64,000 nucleotides of DNA. Origin: Mycobacterium sp. SMC-8. Its GTDB lineage: Bacteria; Actinomycetota; Actinomycetes; Mycobacteriales; Mycobacteriaceae. Within the stretch, counting starts at the first letter, position 1, and each line of letters begins with the position of its first letter. The notes beneath the pieces were generated by a model. That model was not told the origin of the DNA and made no database searches. It saw only the letters and a list, made by a program, of their open reading frames with translations. This document shows, piece after piece, positions 31,797 through 40,662 of the stretch. The stretch is from contig NZ_CP079865.1 in the NCBI RefSeq assembly GCF_025263565.1, positions 4,774,001 through 4,838,000 on the forward strand, written 5' to 3'. The translations under genes were made by a program, and so were the position numbers.

Positions 31797-32732
31797 CTAC
31801 GCCGAGAACAGCCGCTGGAGCTCGGTCAGCCACGGCACCGCCAGCGCGATGGTCGGCACCACCAGCACTGCAGCGGCGGTGGCGTACGCGGCGGCGGCCA
31901 GCGCCCTGCTGTTGGGCTCGCCGCCGAGCCGGCGTACCCGTACCACGGTCGTCTGCCCGCCGGCGGCCAGTGCGCCACGCGGTGCCCGAGCCGACGCGCA
32001 CGCGACGAGCGCCCGCGCCAGCGGGGTCGGACCTTCGGCCCGCACCGCGGCGTCGTCGGCGAGAAGTTCGATCAGCAGCCGTACGGCGTGGAGCGCGTGC
32101 CCGCTGCGGACGAGGCGGGGGAAGGCGGCGTGCACCGCGGTGAACATCTCCAGCACCAGATCATGGCGAGCCCGCAGGTGCGCCTGTTCGTGCTCGAGGA
32201 TCGCCGACATCTCGTTGTCCGACAACGCTTTCAAAGCACCCTCGCTGACGACCACGCGGCTGCGAACCCCGGGCAGGCAGTAGGCCAGCGGTTCGGCGAC
32301 GTCGAGGATGCGCAGGCCGTTGCCGGCCCGGTGCCGGGGATCGAGGGAACCGACCAGGTCGACCACCATGCGGTGGTGGGCCCGGCGGCGGCGGGTGGCG
32401 ATGGCGACCTGCAGCACCGACACGATCAACCGGGCGCCGATCATCAAGGTCAGGACGAAGACCACCACGTACGCGGTCCACAGCGGCCAGCCCAATACAG
32501 CGATCTCGCTGACGATGGTGGCAGTAGGCCTGCCGTCGGGCCCGGGCACGAACAGCCGGCTCGCGATCGCGATCCCGGCGGAGAATGCCGAGAGCACCGC
32601 GGCCAGCGCGATCGACTGCCAGAGCACGATCGCGGCGCGCGGCGCGCGCAGCGGCCACGAGGCCCGCGCCAGCATCGCAGGCACCGGCCCTGACAGCAGC
32701 AGGGCCACGACGGTGAAGGCCAGCGCGGACAC
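31797..32732 (-). CDS. BlaR1-like M56 membrane metallopeptidase (Rv1845c-like)
   Basis: The product has 311 residues with about four to five transmembrane helices and a cytoplasmic zinc-peptidase loop carrying HEQAH (HExxH) in ILEHEQAHLRARHD. There is no extracellular penicillin-binding sensor domain, unlike staphylococcal BlaR1. The family partner is BlaI, encoded immediately upstream (14 bases). The likely role is signalling to, or cleaving, BlaI in response to envelope or respiratory stress. GTG at 32732 is the start. Confidence 0.88.
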   Translation of the reverse strand: MSALAFTVVALLLSGPVPAMLARASWPLRAPRAAIVLWQSIALAAVLSAFSAGIAIASRLFVPGPDGRPTATIVSEIAVLGWPLWTAYVVVFVLTLMIGARLIVSVLQVAIATRRRRAHHRMVVDLVGSLDPRHRAGNGLRILDVAEPLAYCLPGVRSRVVVSEGALKALSDNEMSAILEHEQAHLRARHDLVLEMFTAVHAAFPRLVRSGHALHAVRLLIELLADDAAVRAEGPTPLARALVACASARAPRGALAAGGQTTVVRVRRLGGEPNSRALAAAAYATAAAVLVVPTIALAVPWLTELQRLFSA

Positions 32733-32746
32733 GCTGTCAGTGTCTC

Positions 32747-33163
32747 TCAGCCGGTACCCGGATCGCCACCTGGCCCTCCGATGCGGTGCTTGTCTTCAAG
32801 CTCGGCCAGCGCGCGCCGAAGGGCGGCCGCCTCATCGGCGCCGACACGCTCCACAAAATGCACGAGCGCGGCCTCCCGGCTGCCCGAATCGGCGGCCTGG
32901 TCGAGGGCGTCCACCATCAGGCCCGCAACCAATTCATCCCGGCCGTGGGTCGGCGCATATCTGTGCGCGCGGTCGTCGCGGTGCTGCACCACGAGGTTCT
33001 TCTTCGCCAGGCGCTGCAGCACGGTCATGATCGTCGTATAGGCGAGGTCGCGGTGGGCAGCCAGGGCTTCGTGTACCTGGCGCACGGTTTGCGGCTCACC
33101 TGCGGACCACAAGTGGTCCATCACGGAACGCTCGAGTTCCCCGAGCCTCGTCAGCTTGGCCAT
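32747..33163 (-). CDS. blaI: BlaI-family winged-helix repressor
   Basis: The product has 138 residues. It has a winged helix at the N-terminus (AKLTRLGELERSVMDHLW, TVRQVHEALA, AYTTIMTVLQRLAKKNLV) and a helical dimerisation tail with acidic residues. ATG at 33163 is chosen (AGGAG 12 bases upstream); an upstream in-frame start would add a non-conserved leader. In M. tuberculosis the orthologue Rv1846c controls its own operon, blaC and ATP synthase genes. TACTAC repeats in its promoter (33201-33217) are candidate operators. It is followed by blaR. Confidence 0.92.
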   Translation of the reverse strand: MAKLTRLGELERSVMDHLWSAGEPQTVRQVHEALAAHRDLAYTTIMTVLQRLAKKNLVVQHRDDRAHRYAPTHGRDELVAGLMVDALDQAADSGSREAALVHFVERVGADEAAALRRALAELEDKHRIGGPGGDPGTG

Positions 33164-33200
33164 CTTCCGTTCATCTCCTACCGGCAGTAGGACCAAAGCC

Positions 33201-33217
33201 TACTACGTGCTTACTAC
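33201..33217 (-). promoter_or_regulatory. candidate BlaI operator (TACTAC repeats)
   Basis: TACTAC occurs at 33201-33206 and 33212-33217, 38-54 bases upstream of the blaI start; read on the minus strand this is GTAGTA twice. A related GTAG lies at 33187. BlaI-type repressors bind TACA/TACT-type half-sites and autoregulate, so this is a reasonable operator, though the arrangement here is direct rather than inverted. Confidence 0.4.
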
Positions 33218-33297
33218 CGCGTGTCGTACCAGATGACGTCGCAGGCCAGGCGGCCGTGAGTCCGATCACACAGCCTGGCCGCATCGGGGCCTATGAC

Positions 33298-33316
33298 TAT
33301 AGTAAGGCTAACCTAA
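33298..33316 (+). promoter_or_regulatory. IdeR iron box overlapping a -10 element
   Basis: TATAGTAAGGCTAACCTAA matches the IdeR consensus at 15 of 19 positions, with a perfect right half AAGGCTAACCTAA. Its first six bases, TATAGT, form a good -10 hexamer, so iron-loaded IdeR would occlude RNA polymerase. The gene start is 19 bases downstream of the box, after GGAGG at 33326-33330. Confidence 0.78.
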
Positions 33317-33334
33317 CTCACGAACGGAGGTGTC

Positions 33335-34105
33335 ATGACGGTTCTCGTCGAGGATCCGTTGATCGCGAGTATGGCGATCCGGCGCGCGCTGCCGATCCAT
33401 GAATCGAGCCGCCGCCTGCGAGAGCTCTACCGCGAATGCCCGCGGGTCTACGGGGTCGCCGTGATGGGCGACCTCTCGCGGCGTCGCTGGTGGCCGCTGG
33501 CCGAAATCCTGACCACCGACCGTCTGCACGCCATGTTCGAGGCCGGCGTCGCCGAGACCGACAGCCCGTCTGCGGTGGCCCAGCAACTGGCTGCAACGTT
33601 CGCCCACGTCGTGGTCGGGCGAGTGGTCCCGCTGCTGGCGGTCGAGGGCCGCGCGTGGGACACCGGCCTGGAGAACCTCTGGGTCCATGTCGACTCCGAG
33701 GGCGCGATCGACTGGGTCGGCGTGGTGGATCCGACGCTGCGCGCGTTGCCCGGGGATCCGCACTTCACCCGGCGCGGCAACGGTGTTGCAGCCCAGGAGG
33801 GCATCGTCGCGCTGCCCAGCGAGGCCGCGCTGACCACCTGGGTCGCTCATCGCAGCCACTGCGCGCTCGGCCCCATCTTCGACAAGCTCGCCGCGGTCGG
33901 CGCCGGAACGATGAGCGTGCCGGCGATGTGGCATACCGTCGGCGCCACCGTGGTCAGCGCGGCGACTCAGATCCCGCTGCTGGCCGGCACCAGCGAGGTC
34001 GTCAGCATGCGCCGGGGACAGGCGGTGCTCGACGCGCTGGTCGGCTTCGGGCTGCCGGTGCGCGGCACCCCCCGGATGAATACCGGGAAGGTCTTGATTA
34101 ATTAG
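33335..34105 (+). CDS. FhuF-like ferric-siderophore protein lacking the Cys cluster
   Basis: The product has 256 residues from ATG 33335 (GGAGG spaced 4 bases). The central and C-terminal part (LAATFAHVVVGRVVPLLAVE, HRSHCALGPIFDKLA, PAMWHTVGATVVSAA) resembles the FhuF-like/IucA-IucC C-terminal domain of ferric-siderophore reductases. The C-terminal four-Cys [2Fe-2S] motif of true FhuF is missing; only two isolated Cys are present. It has no signal peptide. The IdeR box at 33298-33316 indicates induction under iron starvation. It may bind or help release iron from siderophores, but the mechanism is unknown. Confidence 0.7.
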   Translation: MTVLVEDPLIASMAIRRALPIHESSRRLRELYRECPRVYGVAVMGDLSRRRWWPLAEILTTDRLHAMFEAGVAETDSPSAVAQQLAATFAHVVVGRVVPLLAVEGRAWDTGLENLWVHVDSEGAIDWVGVVDPTLRALPGDPHFTRRGNGVAAQEGIVALPSEAALTTWVAHRSHCALGPIFDKLAAVGAGTMSVPAMWHTVGATVVSAATQIPLLAGTSEVVSMRRGQAVLDALVGFGLPVRGTPRMNTGKVLIN

Positions 34106-34123
34106 GCAAGCCTTGCCTATTCT
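34094..34123 (+). promoter_or_regulatory. iron-controlled promoter of the MrsI-like sRNA
   Basis: TTGATT (-35, 34094-34099) and TATTCT (-10, 34118-34123) are 18 bases apart. Between them lies the perfect 17-nt palindrome TAGGCAAG-C-CTTGCCTA (34103-34119), which aligns with the IdeR consensus at 13 of 19 positions and overlaps the -10. The palindrome includes the stop codon of the FhuF-like gene. The predicted start of transcription is about 34130. Confidence 0.72.
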
Positions 34124-34129
34124 CTTGGT

Positions 34130-34233
34130 ATCGGAACCAACGGACCGCGCCGGAGTCACTGAGGGCTGCAGAGACCCCCGGTCTCGATCGAAGGAAGGGC
34201 CCCACACCAGCGGTGTGGGGCCCTTCCGCTTTC
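34130..34233 (+). ncRNA. mrsI: MrsI-like iron-sparing small RNA
   Basis: The RNA is predicted from a promoter with an IdeR-type operator, about 100 bases of non-coding sequence, and a strong terminator. It holds a hairpin GAGACC-CCC-GGTCTC (34171-34185) and ends in the 16-bp stem at 34193-34227 followed by GCTTTCT. It lies between the blaI and Rv1847 homologues, the same place as ncRv11846 (MrsI) of M. tuberculosis, an IdeR-controlled sRNA that represses iron-using proteins when iron is scarce. No open frame fits the interval. Exact ends are inferred. Confidence 0.72.
34193..34227 (+). terminator. 16-bp intrinsic terminator stem of the MrsI-like sRNA
   Basis: GGAAGGGCCCCACACC (34193-34208) pairs perfectly with GGTGTGGGGCCCTTCC (34212-34227) across AGC, followed by GCTTTCT. 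It is the strongest hairpin in the window and lies 55 bases before the thioesterase start. Confidence 0.88.
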
Positions 34234-34281
34234 TCCAGACCCCGCGTCGGAGGTTGCGGCGGCGACGTGTAGACACGACGC

Positions 34282-34686
34282 GTGACGAGTGAAGTTCCCC
34301 AAGGTCTCGGTGACGGTTTCGACAAGGTGCTGGGGCTGACCTATCTGGAGATGACGCCCGATGGCGGACGCGCCACGCTGGAGATCACCGAACAGCTGTT
34401 GCAGCCGTGGGGCATCGTGCACGGCGGCGTCTACTGCGCGGTGATCGAGAGCATGGCCAGCGTGTCGGGTCATGTCTGGCTCTGCGAACACGGTGGCGGC
34501 ACCGTCGTCGGGGTGAACAACAACACCGACTTCCTGCGGGCGATCGGGACAGGGACCGTCACGGCGACATCGACGCCGATCCATCGCGGCCGGCGCCAGC
34601 AGCTGTGGTTGATCACCATCACCGACGACACCGAACGGGTGGTTGCGCGGGGGCAGGTCAGGTTGCAGAACATCACCGACGCGTAG
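34282..34686 (+). CDS. hotdog-fold thioesterase (PaaI-type, Rv1847-like)
   Basis: This hotdog-fold acyl-CoA thioesterase-like protein has 134 residues. The active-site segment WGIVHGGVYCAVIES matches the PaaI signature (HGG followed by a helix with an acidic residue). GTG at 34282 is the start; the next conserved residues follow at once. It lies between the sRNA terminator and ureA. Despite being next to the urease genes it has no known urease role; it probably hydrolyses aromatic or short acyl-CoA esters. Confidence 0.85.
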   Translation: MTSEVPQGLGDGFDKVLGLTYLEMTPDGGRATLEITEQLLQPWGIVHGGVYCAVIESMASVSGHVWLCEHGGGTVVGVNNNTDFLRAIGTGTVTATSTPIHRGRRQQLWLITITDDTERVVARGQVRLQNITDA

Positions 34687-34764
34687 CGGCGAATCAAAGC
34701 CGGACGCGTAGCGGCAGGACGCGTGCGCTGCTGAGTGTGCTGCGGCGTGGCAGTATCGCCCACT

Positions 34765-35067
34765 ATGCGTTTGACGCCGCATGAACAGGAACGGCTGCTG
34801 CTGTCGTATGCCGCCGAACTCGCCCGCCGCCGGCAGGCCCGCGGCGTGAAGTTGAATCATCCCGAGGCAGTGGCGATGATCACCGATCACATCCTCGAGG
34901 GTGCCCGAGATGGCCGCACCGTGGCCGAGTTGATGGTCAGCGGGCAGGCGGTGCTGTCCCGCGACGACGTGATGGACGGTGTCCCCGAGATGCTCGACGA
35001 CGTCCAGGTCGAGGCCACCTTCCCGGACGGCACCAAGCTGGTCACCGTCCACCACCCGATTCCGTGA
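34765..35067 (+). CDS. ureA: urease gamma subunit
   Basis: The product has 100 residues from ATG 34765 ([12 protein letters not shown]), the normal length and start of UreA; the frame opens upstream but that part is not conserved. Family blocks [20 protein letters not shown] and TVHHPIP are present. It is the small structural subunit of cytosolic nickel urease and is first in the operon ureABCFGD. The upstream ribosome binding site is weak. UreB follows after 13 bases. Confidence 0.96.
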   Translation: MRLTPHEQERLLLSYAAELARRRQARGVKLNHPEAVAMITDHILEGARDGRTVAELMVSGQAVLSRDDVMDGVPEMLDDVQVEATFPDGTKLVTVHHPIP

Positions 35068-35080
35068 GGCAGGTGCGACG

Positions 35081-35428
35081 GTGATTCCAGGAGAAGTCGT
35101 CTTCGGGGACGGAGACATCGAGATCAACCCGGGCGCACCGCGGATGGAACTCGAGATCGTCAACACCGGCGATCGTCCGGTGCAGGTCGGTAGCCACGTC
35201 CACGTCCCACAGGCCAACCGCGCGTTGCGGTTCGATCGCGCCGCCGCCCACGGACAACGGTTCGACATCCCGGCGGGCACCGCGATCCGGTTCGAACCCG
35301 GTGTGGCGCAACGTGTTCGCCTGGTCCCGCTGACGGGCGCGCGTGAGGTGCACGGCCTGAGTCTGGATCCGCCGGGACGTTTGGACGAAAAACCGATGAG
35401 CGCTCGCGCGAAGAGAGAACCGAGATGA
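35081..35428 (+). CDS. ureB: urease beta subunit
   Basis: The product has 115 residues from GTG 35081 ([17 protein letters not shown]). The conserved [18 protein letters not shown] and [14 protein letters not shown] blocks define UreB. It carries a short C-terminal extension of about ten residues ([14 protein letters not shown]) beyond the usual end, and its stop overlaps the ureC start in an ATGA. It forms the structural urease complex with UreA and UreC. Confidence 0.95.
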   Translation: MIPGEVVFGDGDIEINPGAPRMELEIVNTGDRPVQVGSHVHVPQANRALRFDRAAAHGQRFDIPAGTAIRFEPGVAQRVRLVPLTGAREVHGLSLDPPGRLDEKPMSARAKREPR

Positions 35429-37146
35429 CCCTGCTGTCCCGCGCGCGGTACGCGGCTTTGTTCGGGCCGACCGCCGGCGACCGCATCCGGCTGGCCGACA
35501 CCGATCTGTTCATCGAGATCACCGAGGATCGCAGCGGCGGCCCGGGGCTGGCCGGTGACGAGGCGGTGTTCGGAGGTGGCAAGGTGCTGCGCGAATCGAT
35601 GGGCCAGTCGCGCGCAACGCGTGCCGACGGCGCCCCCGACACTGTCATCACCGGCGCGGTGATCCTCGACCACTGGGGGATCATCAAGGCCGACATCGGA
35701 ATTCGCGACGGTCGCATCACCGCGATCGGCAAGGCCGGCAATCCCGACATCATGTCCGGTGTGCACCCGGACCTGGTGGTCGGCCCGTCCACCGAGATCA
35801 TCGCCGGCAATGGCCGCATCATCACCGCCGGCGCCATCGACTGCCATGTCCACCTGATCTGCCCGCAGATCATGGAGGAGGCGCTGGGCGGCGGGATCAC
35901 CACGATCGTGGCCGGTGGCACCGGTCCGGCCGAGGGCAGCAAGGCCACCACGGTCACCCCGGGGGCCTGGCACCTGGCGCGCATGTTGGAGGCGCTCGAC
36001 ACCTGGCCGCTGAACGTGGCCCTGCTGGGCAAGGGAAACACGGTCAGCAGCGACGCCCTGTGGGAACAATTGCGCGGCGGCGCAGCCGGTTTCAAGCTGC
36101 ATGAGGATTGGGGGACGACGCCTGCGGCGATCGACGCGTGCCTGGCGGTGTGCGAGGCGGCCGGGGTGCAGGCCAACATCCACACCGACACCCTCAACGA
36201 GGCGGGGTTCGTCGAGGACACCCTGGCAGCGATCAAAGGCCGCTCGACCCACGCCTACCACACCGAGGGCGCCGGCGGCGGGCACGCGCCCGACATCATC
36301 ACCGTCGCCGGCCACCCGAACGTGTTGCCGAGTTCCACCAACCCGACCCGGCCGCACACGGTCAACACCCTCGATGAGCACCTCGACATGCTCATGGTGT
36401 GCCATCACCTGAACCCGAGTGTGCCCGAGGACCTGGCGTTCGCCGAGAGCCGGATCCGGCCGTCGACCATCGCCGCCGAGGACCTGCTGCACGACATCGG
36501 GGCGATCTCGATGATCGGCAGCGACGCGCAGGCAATGGGCCGCATCGGCGAGGTGGTGATGCGCACCTGGCAGACCGCGCATGTGATGAAGCGCCGCAGA
36601 GGATTCCTGCCGGGGGACAACGGCGCCGACAACGCCCGCGCGCAGCGATATGTCGCGAAGTACACGATCTGCCCGGCGGTCGCGCACGGGCTCGACCACG
36701 AGATCGGCTCGATCGAGGTCGGCAAGCTCGCCGACCTGGTGCTGTGGGAACCGGCGTTCTTCGGCGTGCGCCCGCACGCGGTGGTCAAGGGCGGGATGAT
36801 CGCGTGGGCTGCGATGGGTGATGCGAACGCGTCGATCCCGACGCCGCAACCGGTGCTGCCGCGGCCGATGTTCGGCGCCGCACCCGCCGCGGCCGCCGCG
36901 ACGTCACTGCATTTCGTCGCGCCGCAGGCGATCGAGGACGGCCTGGCCGACCGGATCGCAGTGAACCGCAGGCTCGTCGCGGTGGGCAATGTCCGCGGAA
37001 TCGGCAAGGCACAGATGCCGCTCAACGACGCCACTCCCGACATCGAGGTCGATCCGGACACGTTTACGGTGCGCATCGACGGTGAGGTCTGGCAGGAGCA
37101 GCCCGCGGCCGAACTGCCGATGGCTCAGAGATACTTCCTCTTCTAG
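35425..37146 (+). CDS. ureC: urease alpha subunit (catalytic)
   Basis: The product has 573 residues. It is the nickel catalytic subunit converting urea to ammonia and CO2. The di-nickel ligands are visible: HVH in DCHVHLI, the Lys to be carbamylated in GFKLHEDWG, His in [10 protein letters not shown] and [10 protein letters not shown], and Asp in [10 protein letters not shown]. The mobile-flap [20 protein letters not shown] has the catalytic Cys-His-His. The ATG overlaps the ureB stop by 4 bases. All key residues are intact, so the enzyme should be active once nickel is inserted by UreFGD. Confidence 0.98.
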   Translation: MTLLSRARYAALFGPTAGDRIRLADTDLFIEITEDRSGGPGLAGDEAVFGGGKVLRESMGQSRATRADGAPDTVITGAVILDHWGIIKADIGIRDGRITAIGKAGNPDIMSGVHPDLVVGPSTEIIAGNGRIITAGAIDCHVHLICPQIMEEALGGGITTIVAGGTGPAEGSKATTVTPGAWHLARMLEALDTWPLNVALLGKGNTVSSDALWEQLRGGAAGFKLHEDWGTTPAAIDACLAVCEAAGVQANIHTDTLNEAGFVEDTLAAIKGRSTHAYHTEGAGGGHAPDIITVAGHPNVLPSSTNPTRPHTVNTLDEHLDMLMVCHHLNPSVPEDLAFAESRIRPSTIAAEDLLHDIGAISMIGSDAQAMGRIGEVVMRTWQTAHVMKRRRGFLPGDNGADNARAQRYVAKYTICPAVAHGLDHEIGSIEVGKLADLVLWEPAFFGVRPHAVVKGGMIAWAAMGDANASIPTPQPVLPRPMFGAAPAAAAATSLHFVAPQAIEDGLADRIAVNRRLVAVGNVRGIGKAQMPLNDATPDIEVDPDTFTVRIDGEVWQEQPAAELPMAQRYFLF

Positions 37147-37163
37147 GCGAAGTCCTGCCCACG

Positions 37164-37808
37164 ATGACCAATCTGGCCACCCTGCTCGCGCTGTCGGACT
37201 CACGGCTGCCCACCGGCGGGCACGTGCATTCCGGCGGTGTGGAGGAGGCGGTGACCAGTGGACTGGTCGTCGACCTGGTCACGCTGCAAGCGTTTCTGCG
37301 GCGCAGGATCCGCACCAGCGGCCTCGTCACCGCATCGCTGGCTGCGGCCGTGCACCGCGGGTCCCTGGCCCCGGCCGCGGGCCGGGCCGGCGACGTCGAG
37401 ACAGATGCCCGCACCCCTTCGCCGGCGGCACGCGCGGCTTCGCGCGCGCAGGGCCGCGGCCTGGTCCGGCTGGCCCGGCGGATCTGGCCGGAGGACGACT
37501 GGGACGCCCTCGGCCCGACACCGCACCTGGCCGTCGCCGCGGGGGTGGCCGGCCGGGCCGGCGGCCTGGTACCGGCACACACCGCGCTGTCGCTGGTGTA
37601 CACGACGATGACCGGGTCGGCGACCGCCGCGCAGCGACTGCTCGCGCTCGATCCCGGCGACGTCGCAGCGGTCACGTTCGCGTTGTCCCCGCTGTGCGAG
37701 CAGACCGCGGCCGAGGCTGCCAAGGAGCTCGCCGACCTTTCCGATCCACTGCTCGACGTGCTCGCTCAACGCCACGCCGACCGTGACCGCCCGTTGTTCG
37801 CCTCCTAG
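37164..37808 (+). CDS. ureF: urease accessory protein UreF
   Basis: This all-helical protein has 214 residues. The N-terminal [24 protein letters not shown] is the UreF family start, and the C-terminal [19 protein letters not shown] the usual end. UreF joins UreD and UreG on apo-urease and gates GTP-dependent nickel delivery. It starts 17 bases after ureC and ends 13 bases before ureG. A Pro/Ala-rich stretch in the middle is typical of actinobacterial forms. Confidence 0.93.
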   Translation: MTNLATLLALSDSRLPTGGHVHSGGVEEAVTSGLVVDLVTLQAFLRRRIRTSGLVTASLAAAVHRGSLAPAAGRAGDVETDARTPSPAARAASRAQGRGLVRLARRIWPEDDWDALGPTPHLAVAAGVAGRAGGLVPAHTALSLVYTTMTGSATAAQRLLALDPGDVAAVTFALSPLCEQTAAEAAKELADLSDPLLDVLAQRHADRDRPLFAS

Positions 37809-37821
37809 AGAGAGTCCCGCG

Positions 37822-38526
37822 ATGCCACCGCATTTCCTGTCGGCCGATTCGGCCGGCCAGCCGCACGGCCACACCGACCGTCCCCGCCGGGAGCGCCGGG
37901 CGGGGGAGCCGCTGCGCATCGGCGTCGGCGGTCCGGTCGGCTCCGGCAAGACCGCGTTGGTCGCGGCACTGTGCCGCCAGTTGCGTGACGAGCTGTCCCT
38001 GGCGGTGCTGACCAACGACATCTACACCACCGAGGACGCAGACTTCCTGCGCCGCAACGCCGTTCTGCCCGACGACCGTATCGCCGCGGTGCAGACCGGG
38101 GGCTGCCCGCACACCGCCATCCGGGACGACATCACCGCCAACCTCGACGCGATCGACGACCTCATCGCCGCTCACTCGGGTCCGGGGCAGGACCTGGACC
38201 TGATCCTGGTCGAATCGGGCGGGGACAATCTCACCGCGACGTTCTCCTCAGGTCTTGTCGATGTGCAGATCTTCGTCATCGACGTCGCCGGCGGGGACAA
38301 GGTGCCGCGCAAGGGCGGGCCCGGTGTCACGTTCTCCGACCTGCTGGTGATCAACAAGACCGATCTCGCACCGCTGGTGGGCGCCGATCTGGACGTCATG
38401 CGGCGGGACGCGGCGGCGGTGCGCGGCGTCCGTCCGTTCGAACTGATCTCGCTGACCGCCGACCCGGCGGCCACGCCGGTGCTGGGCTGGGTGCGCGAGC
38501 AACTGCGGGTCGCGCAGGCGCTCTAG
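37822..38526 (+). CDS. ureG: urease accessory GTPase UreG
   Basis: The product has 234 residues from ATG 37822 (AGAGAGAG just upstream). The P-loop is [11 protein letters not shown], followed by [14 protein letters not shown], the metal-binding Cys-Pro-His in GGCPHTAIR, and the guanine-specificity motif NKTD. The His-containing N-terminal extension ([16 protein letters not shown]) is longer than in many UreG proteins and may hold nickel. It hydrolyses GTP to deliver nickel to UreC. Its stop shares one base with the ureD start. Confidence 0.96.
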   Translation: MPPHFLSADSAGQPHGHTDRPRRERRAGEPLRIGVGGPVGSGKTALVAALCRQLRDELSLAVLTNDIYTTEDADFLRRNAVLPDDRIAAVQTGGCPHTAIRDDITANLDAIDDLIAAHSGPGQDLDLILVESGGDNLTATFSSGLVDVQIFVIDVAGGDKVPRKGGPGVTFSDLLVINKTDLAPLVGADLDVMRRDAAAVRGVRPFELISLTADPAATPVLGWVREQLRVAQAL

Positions 38527-39152
38527 TGCGTTCGGAAGTCGTGATCGTCGCCCGGCCCGACCGCCTGCCTCACATCGAGTGCAGTGGCGGGATCGCGGCA
38601 CGCCGCACCGCCAGGGACACCGTGCATCTGGTGTCGTCGGTGGCGACCCCGCTGGGCGGCGACGCGATCGCGATGCGCGTCGTCGTCGAATCGGGGGCCA
38701 GACTCGTCATCAGGACGGTGGCTGCCACCATCACGCTGCCGGGACGCATGACCGCCGAATCCCACTCGGCCTGGGAGCTCGAGGTCGCCGGCGAGCTCGA
38801 CCTCGACCCGGAGCCGACGATCGTCGCAGCCACCTCCCGGCACTTCACGTCGACGCGGTTGGCGCTGGCCGGGACGGGCGCAGTGCGGCTGCGCGAGCGC
38901 ATCCAGATCGGCAGATCCGGGGAGCGGCAAGGCTTCTGGAGCGGCTCACTGAACGCCGACCTGGACGGCGCCCCGTTGCTGCGACACCGCGTCGAACTCG
39001 GCACGGGAGCCTGCACCGACGACGAGATCGCCGGACCTCGCGCCGCGGTCAGCGAACTGCACTACCCCCGAACCGATGCCGAGACCGACGGGGTGACGCT
39101 GGCGCTGGCGGCCGGCGGTACTCTGACCACCTGGCAGGGGGAGCGACTCTAG
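38526..39152 (+). CDS. ureD: urease accessory protein UreD
   Basis: The product has 208 residues. UreD (UreH) binds apo-urease and provides the scaffold for nickel transfer by UreF and UreG. Family features include the N-terminal ECSGGIAARRT region, the beta-rich VVVESGARLVIRTVAATI and the FTSTRLAL segment. GTG at 38526 overlaps the ureG stop by one base. It is the last gene of the operon, and its stop overlaps the convergent ndh stop by 4 bases. Confidence 0.9.
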   Translation: MRSEVVIVARPDRLPHIECSGGIAARRTARDTVHLVSSVATPLGGDAIAMRVVVESGARLVIRTVAATITLPGRMTAESHSAWELEVAGELDLDPEPTIVAATSRHFTSTRLALAGTGAVRLRERIQIGRSGERQGFWSGSLNADLDGAPLLRHRVELGTGACTDDEIAGPRAAVSELHYPRTDAETDGVTLALAAGGTLTTWQGERL

Positions 39153-40522
39153 CTCGCCGCTTTCTCGGTGTCCTGCACCGAAGCCGCGATCTCCTCGAGT
39201 TCCTCGATCCGTGTTCGTGCGTAGGCCTGCTGTTCGGTGATGGTCAGCTGGCCGCGCTTGGTCGACAGGAACGTCACCGTCCAGGACAGCAGCGTGACGA
39301 TCTTGGTCTTGAAGCCGACCAGATACACCAGGTGCAGCACCAGCCAGGCCAGCCAGGCGATGAAGCCCTCGAACTCCAGCGGGCCGATCTTGGCCACCGC
39401 GCTGAACCGCGACACCGTGGCCATCGAACCCTTGTCGAAGTAGCTGAACGGCTCCCGTTCGGACGGGTCTGCGCCCTTGATGCCGGCCTCGATCGCCTTG
39501 GCGGCGTACTTGCCGCCCTGGATCGCGCCCTGGGCCATGCCCGGCACCCCTTCGACCGCGGCCATGTCACCGACGACGAACACGTTCGGGTGCCCCGGGA
39601 TCGACAGGTCGGGGAGCACCTTGACCCGGCCGGCCCGGTCGAGCTCGACACCGGACTGCTCGGCGAGGTCACGGCCGAGCGGGCTGGCCGACACACCGGC
39701 AGACCACACCTTGCACGCCGCCTCGATCCGGCGGATGGTGCCGTCGGGATCCTTGACGGTGATGCCATTGCGATCGACGTCGGTGACCATCGCGTTGAGC
39801 TGGATCTCGACGCCGAGCTTCTCGAGCCTGGCCTGCGCCTTCTTGCCGAGCTTCTCACCCATCGGCGGCAGTACCGCGGGCGCGGCGTCGAGCAGAATCA
39901 CCCGCGCCTTGGTCGGATCGATGTGCCGGAACGCGCCCTTGAGCGTGTGGTCGGCCAATTCAGCGATCTGACCGGCCATTTCGACGCCGGTCGGGCCGGC
40001 GCCGACGACCACGAAGGTGAGAAGTTTCTCGCGGCGGGCCGGATCGCTGGACCGCTCGGCCTGTTCGAACGCGCCGAGGATGCGCCCGCGCAGCTCCAGC
40101 GCGTCGTCGATCGTTTTCATGCCGGGCGCCCACTCCGCGAAATGGTCATTGCCGAAGTAGGACTGACCTGCGCCCGCGGCCACGATCAGGCTGTCGAACG
40201 GTGTGATGTAGGTGTGGCCGAGGAGCTCAGAGCGCACGGTCTTGGTTTTCAGGTCGACCTTCGTCACGTCGCCGAGCAGCACCTGCGCGTTCTTCTGTTT
40301 ACGCAGGATCACCCGGGTGGCGGGGGCGATCTCCCCCTCGGAGATGATGCCCGTCGCCACCTGGTAGAGCAGCGGCTGGAACAGGTGGTGGGTGGTGCGG
40401 GCGATCATCTTGATGTCGACATCGGCTCGTTTGAGCGTCTTGGCTGCGGTCAACCCGCCGAATCCCGATCCGATGATCACCACCTTGTGGCGATCGGACG
40501 GAGTGGCTCCGGGATGGCTCAT
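39149..40522 (-). CDS. ndh: type II NADH:quinone dehydrogenase
   Basis: The product has 457 residues. It is a single-subunit, non-proton-pumping NADH-menaquinone oxidoreductase. The FAD-binding IGSGFGGLTAA at the start and the NADH-binding VVVGAGPTGVEMAG in the middle are the two Rossmann motifs. AVEGVPGMAQGAIQGG is the quinone-side conserved block. A hydrophobic C-terminal stretch (FIAWLAWLVLHLVYLVGF) anchors it to the inner face of the membrane. The ATG is preceded by GGAG. The position next to ureD matches Rv1854c. Confidence 0.95.
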   Translation of the reverse strand: MSHPGATPSDRHKVVIIGSGFGGLTAAKTLKRADVDIKMIARTTHHLFQPLLYQVATGIISEGEIAPATRVILRKQKNAQVLLGDVTKVDLKTKTVRSELLGHTYITPFDSLIVAAGAGQSYFGNDHFAEWAPGMKTIDDALELRGRILGAFEQAERSSDPARREKLLTFVVVGAGPTGVEMAGQIAELADHTLKGAFRHIDPTKARVILLDAAPAVLPPMGEKLGKKAQARLEKLGVEIQLNAMVTDVDRNGITVKDPDGTIRRIEAACKVWSAGVSASPLGRDLAEQSGVELDRAGRVKVLPDLSIPGHPNVFVVGDMAAVEGVPGMAQGAIQGGKYAAKAIEAGIKGADPSEREPFSYFDKGSMATVSRFSAVAKIGPLEFEGFIAWLAWLVLHLVYLVGFKTKIVTLLSWTVTFLSTKRGQLTITEQQAYARTRIEELEEIAASVQDTEKAAS

Positions 40523-40662
40523 TGCAACTCCTTGTCGGGTCCTTGTCGGATGCGGTCGTCCCCTGGGCGGTCTGAGACCTTCCTTGCTTTACCCGTTCCG
40601 AACAACGAGAACCTTAGTCGCTGCGCTTCCGGGCGGCGCGGTGACATGCCCCACCCCTGGAA

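Noticed and set aside
34156-36849. Very long minus-strand open frame opposite ureABC
   Set aside because: The urease genes on the plus strand are unambiguous. The antisense product is low in sense motifs and rich in Arg, His and Gly, typical of a shadow frame.
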